Source of the DNA: Bolinopsis microptera
Lineage: Eukaryota > Ctenophora > Tentaculata > Lobata > Bolinopsidae
Length of the DNA stretch: 29,128 nt
Assembly (NCBI RefSeq): GCF_026151205.1
Contig: NW_026971848.1
Span: 1-29,128 of the forward strand
Reading direction: 5' to 3'
The translations under genes and the position numbers were made by a program. Under the pieces are notes generated by a model. The model worked only from the letters and a program-made list of their open reading frames with translations, searched no databases and was not told where the DNA came from. Below are positions 24,621 to 29,128 of this stretch, in pieces (position 1 is the stretch's first letter; each line of letters opens with the position of its first letter).

Positions 24621-27600
24621 ACCTGAGATTAATGGCCATTAGTCCAATGAACCAGTTAAAATGGCTCAAATTCTCTTGAATGGGTAAATAATACAATATA
24701 ACAATTATACATTATAAAAAACCATACAGCATAAAATGAAGGAAAATCTCTAGAGAAATAAAGTTGAATTTGTGTAACTTACGCCGCGCAATTAATTTGA
24801 TCATTAGCACAACGCAGTAAATCCCTACTACTTCGGTGAAACTGAAATGGCATCCTGTTTAAACGCCTCCTTCTGGAAAAGATAACAAGAAAGTCGGTCC
24901 TCTTAAACCTCCGACACTATAGACTTCTTTTGGGGATTTCTTGTCCCTCTAAATTTGAAATTGCTTGCCAGTTTTATTAAAATAATCATTATATTTTTGG
25001 ATGCTGAATCAAAAAAAACATTTAATATTCAAAAATAAAAATCACAATAATATGTTTTACTGTTTGGTTCTTAGTTTGGTATATTCCTCAGTGTCCCCAA
25101 GTTGCTGTTTTCGGGTTAAACAATCTGGTAAAGTCACCGGGTTGAATAAGGGGCCCCCTGGAAGCTACGCACCTTTAAAGAATGCTCCCCTGCTTTGATA
25201 AAAGTGAGTTACTAGAAGAAATGGGGGTAGTTGACCCATAGCTTCCGGCCTGCAAAGCGTATCAATAACCCACACGAATTAACCCCTTCCCCAAATTATT
25301 GGTTTTTGGTCCCTCCCCTGGTGACATCCTGCTGGCACAAGGTGTGAGTTATTTAAAAATACATCATTTTAACATCTTTTATTTTTGAAAGTTCTGAAAA
25401 AATATTAAAATGAATGGTAAATACCCCCCTTAAATTTTTTTAAGCTAAAGTGATAAGTAAACCAGCAACTGGCAGTGGCCCACAACTATTTTTTCTAGTC
25501 CTTATTCGCATTCAACAAAGTAACCCTGTATTTACCGTTTGGATAAAGTTTGGGGTGGTTAAAGCGCAGCTCCCTGCATGTTTTCATAATTGAACCATTT
25601 CACCCTCCAGTAAATCCGATCCAGTTGGGGGTGGAGTCCCTTGTTTACCCTGACCATAAACGCCCCTTGGGTTCCCTTACTGGTTCACCACACCACAACT
25701 TATATCCAATAAACGGTTTGCGGTGGTCGTGGCGTGGGGTCTGTCAGATCGGGGGCCCCCGCTACAGTTAGGGAAGTTGCTTAAAGTGCTCCCCCGCGCG
25801 TATGGTAATGATACAAACGCTCCTCCCTTTTTAACGGGGCGAATAAGAGCCACCTTGGAAAAAACCATGGCCATAGTCCACCACTCCCGTAAAGCAAGTC
25901 AAATAACCAGGCTTGAACAAATCCCACCAACTATCCGGCAGTGGGGGGTCCCCTCCCCCCAAAATAGATCTTGTCAGGGTAATCAGCCATACATCACTCC
26001 CCAGCTCCTTATCTGAATTAAAAAGGCGATTACTTGCCACCTTTTTGGTAAGAATAGAGCATAGCATGAAAATTTTGCCCGGACCACTAACAGATTTAAG
26101 GTATGAAAGGATAGCTATTTATTAGTGCAAAATTTTTCTATCACCCTTTTTCTAAATCCGTAAAAAAAATTAGAAATTTAAACAACCCAACCGAATTTAT
26201 GAATTGTTTTTTTTACGAAATGATAATAAATATTAAAAACTTCAAATTTTACACCAACCTTTCTTTCCGAAGGTTCCCTTAAAGAGCAATTCCGTCCCCC
26301 AGGATTTGAAAAAGTTTCCCCTCTTGCCGACCTTGCTTGCCAAGGAACTTGGCTAAATTTTTTGGACAAAAACCAATCCTCTTATTCTCCCCCACTGAAA
26401 GGAATAAAAGATTCCCCCTGGCAAAAAATACTATTCCCACTGTCCATTTTCCCCATCAGTTTTTATCCCTTTCACGAGCGGGTATCAAGACAAAACCGAT
26501 TATTGGGAAGGGTGTTTAATGAAACCTTAGGTTTATCTGCCATCTTTTTTTTCAGCAACAGCAAGAACGATTTCCATCCAACCCAATCATCGTCCAACAT
26601 TGGTTTGCTCCACCTGATCCCAAGCTTTTTTTCCCTCCCCCTATATATCCTATCTTGAAAAAAGGTAATGTTGGAACAATTAAATGGAGTGACAGCAGTT
26701 TAGTTCATAAGTTAATCCTGAAGCCATGGTTTTCCTTGTACTTCCCTCTCAAACACACTTTCCCCCCGTAAGGGGAATGGAAATGAGGTCGTTAAACTCG
26801 TTGTATATGCAAAGGCGATCAAACAATGGGCCCGGAAGAACATTTCCCCATATCAAGCCTATGAGTGTTTTAACTGGACTGCTAATTAATTATTACCTTC
26901 CCCTTAATTACAACATCCTACTTTCCGAGAGGAGGTAAATATCATTTCAACAGAGCATTCGAATTAATACCTTAAACTTATATAATAAAGTTTGGAAGAA
27001 CCCCCGCATATAAATTACTGATTATAAAGATAATATAATATGTTTTATAATTATCATTAAATTTATAACAAGTGCCACCTTTAATAGGACAGGGAGGTCA
27101 AAGTTTTTCTTGACCTACCTAGGTGGGTGAGTTTTTGTAAGTATTGTTTTCGAGTTAACAAACCTAGGTTTTAAAGTAACTAATTAGCCCGGTTTTTTAT
27201 AAAATCCCGTTTATTGTAATTCCCATTGATGTATTCCTTGAACTATTGAAGGCAATGGAAAATCTTTGGAATTTAAAAGTAAAATTTGCAGCCTTAAATA
27301 CGTTTTTTATTTCGTTATTTTCCAGATAGGTTTATAAAACTTGGTTTCATTTTGGGTCCCCCCCCCGTTTTTTTAATTGTATTTTTAAAACATAATAAAA
27401 ATGTAAAAAGTTTAATTTTATTTTTTTAAATATACCCCACCCTGAATGCCTCATCCACCTACCAATTTCCCATCTGACCGGAAAAAAATTGTTTAAAGTA
27501 ATTTCCCAACTTGAAATTAAAATACCTTTGGCCCCATACTCAAGCTGCCTCACTTTTGCGACTGACCGTTTTTTTTTTCAGCTAATAGGTTTTGGTGCTG

Positions 27601-29128
27601 GGTGGTTATTTTAATCCAAAGGAGGGCTGACAACCCTTCTCCCAATGAAAGTGCTTACGCTGTGGCCCCTACCATGGAAATAAATTTTAGTTTTATATTC
27701 CTCCACAAAAATAATGAAAATTTGTTGCTATCGCCACCAAAAAATCAAATTTAAGAATTTTTGGGAAACCTGCAAAAAGCCCCCCAAGAATACTAGGTGT
27801 GGGAACCCTATTTCCGAAATAATTTAACAAAAACAATAAAAATTTTAATACCTCAAAAAATATTTCTGATTGAGATTTCTCATTTTAAATTTCAAGGTGA
27901 GCTTTATTTTTTTGCGCAACCCTAAAGAGCCTTTTTGTGGACCTTTTCCTTGAAATTTGGGTTTCAAACAAAAAAATAATCATCCAAAAAAAATTTTTTA
28001 AATTAAAACCCAATTTGGTTACACTAGGGAAAGTGGACCATTGGACACTAGAAAAAGTGATTTTTGTTTTTAAAAAATAAATTTTTCAAAATTGGAGGAA
28101 TGGGAAAAGACCCGTTACCTACCTGTTCACGAAAGTTTGAGAAAATATCTTTCTTTATCTTTAATTGGAACCGGTTTAAACTTTTCACATCTTCCAGGTG
28201 GAGAGATCCATTTTATAAGTTTCTGGGTAACTTTATATTTTAAAAATGGGTTTTTTCAGTACAAACCCCAATGTAGATTTAAAGCAAAAAAATTTCAGGA
28301 ACATAAATTTAGTTTTGGCCCCTTAGTGTATAATGAAAGGAGAACCTTTCAAACGAGAAGATTTAAAGGGGGCCAAACATTCAAAACCCTTAAGAAAAAA
28401 AAATTCAAGGGGAAAAAAAAAAAAAATCTAATGTGGGGGCAAAAATTTAATTTAATCAGCGTTTTTTAAAGTGTGGGTCAGGGAACTTCAACTTTTCCAA
28501 AATGAGTTTCAATGGAAGTTTCAATTCCATAGTTTTGGGAAAGGGAAAGGGCAATGGGGAAAAATTATTGTGTTATAATTATTAAATTAAAGAAATAAAG
28601 GGCGTCCCCTTTATACTGGCATTTTATAAACCTCCACTCTGGGAAACACTCAGATTTCTAGGGCAATATTTATTCCCTTTAAATGGAAAGGACAGGCCCA
28701 TCAATAGGTTTTGTTTAGCAAAAACCAAGCGGTAGGTAACTTTTTTCTTTTTTAAATAAATTGTAATTTCCGTTTCCTTACAAAGGGGAAATTAAAAAAG
28801 AATCCGAACCTTTTCCAAATAGTCCGGGGTTCCCCCGTTATATTTTTGTTTGTAGAAATGTGGGCTAAAATTGGGACTAAAAAACCAAATTTTTGGGTCT
28901 GTGGTCCAAAATTTTTAAAGTTAATTTTTTACCATTAGAAATCTATTAAAAAACGTAGTACGAAATTACCTGGGGCAGCAATATAGTGGGGCCAATTGGG
29001 CCCCCGCTTTAAAAAAAGTGATCGTTTGAATTTGAAAAATCACTATTACCGATTTTTGAAAATTAATTTTACCCCCTTTGGGCCCAGATCAAAAAAAAAT
29101 TTTGAAACTGGTTGGGCAGCGTTTTCCC
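24621..29128. other. Unresolved noisy AT-rich segment
   Basis: AT-rich sequence with expanded homopolymers to the end of the window. I see no gene, RNA gene, tandem array or inverted repeat that I can support. ORFs such as 28092-28469 are lysine-rich products of A-runs. Confidence 0.5.

Noticed and set aside
13085-29128. Many ORFs of 60-229 codons in the right half
   Set aside because: The sequence is error-ridden, and where it can be compared with the clean left half these frames cross known non-coding repeats. Elsewhere they reflect homopolymer runs.

Overview
The window looks like an animal-type (invertebrate) nuclear genome contig dominated by nested mobile elements. I infer this from the AT-rich sequence, TATA boxes set apart from start codons, a C2H2 zinc finger protein, a LEM-like domain, an AATAAA signal, a TA-flanked MITE-like element and CTAACCCTAA telomere-like words. 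I cannot name the species and I see no ordinary host gene with confidence.

Layout. 1-1976: a 0.6-kb direct duplication, a 1.07-kb element with 140-bp terminal inverted repeats and a TA target duplication, and nested GC-rich palindromes. 1976-11175: a satellite-ended element. It has about 350-bp tandem units in one orientation at its left end and in the opposite orientation at its right end. Between them lies one minus-strand gene, 534 codons when uninterrupted. That gene is split by a 5203-bp near-palindromic element (4010-9212) with a 6-bp target duplication and long inverted arms. Each arm carries the same three ORFs: a 49-aa LEM-like ORF, a 50-aa ORF and a 299-aa zinc finger/coiled-coil/acidic protein. 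11176-13018: an inverted repeat around a 126-bp AT-rich spacer (centre about 12097). 13019-22262: an inverted second copy of the whole satellite-ended element. It lacks the 5.2-kb insertion, so it shows the empty site, and it carries a different insertion of about 4.1 kb (about 13939-18028). 22263-29128: unrelated sequence with nothing I recognise.

Sequence quality changes sharply near 13085. Everything downstream has homopolymer expansions and duplicated neighbouring bases, like raw long-read sequence that was never polished. Reading frames from 13085 to the end are therefore unreliable, and the second copy can only be read by comparison with the clean first copy.

The most notable system is the 5.2-kb palindromic element. 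Its 6-bp target duplication, AG...CT ends and long inverted arms fit Polinton/Maverick-type integration. However, it carries no recognisable polymerase, integrase or capsid gene. Instead it encodes duplicated small DNA-binding-type proteins facing a central array of 22-bp units built on the palindrome GGTGATATCACC. The second notable feature is the host element, whose repeated ends carry perfect CRE-, AP-1- and TEAD-like words in every well-preserved unit.
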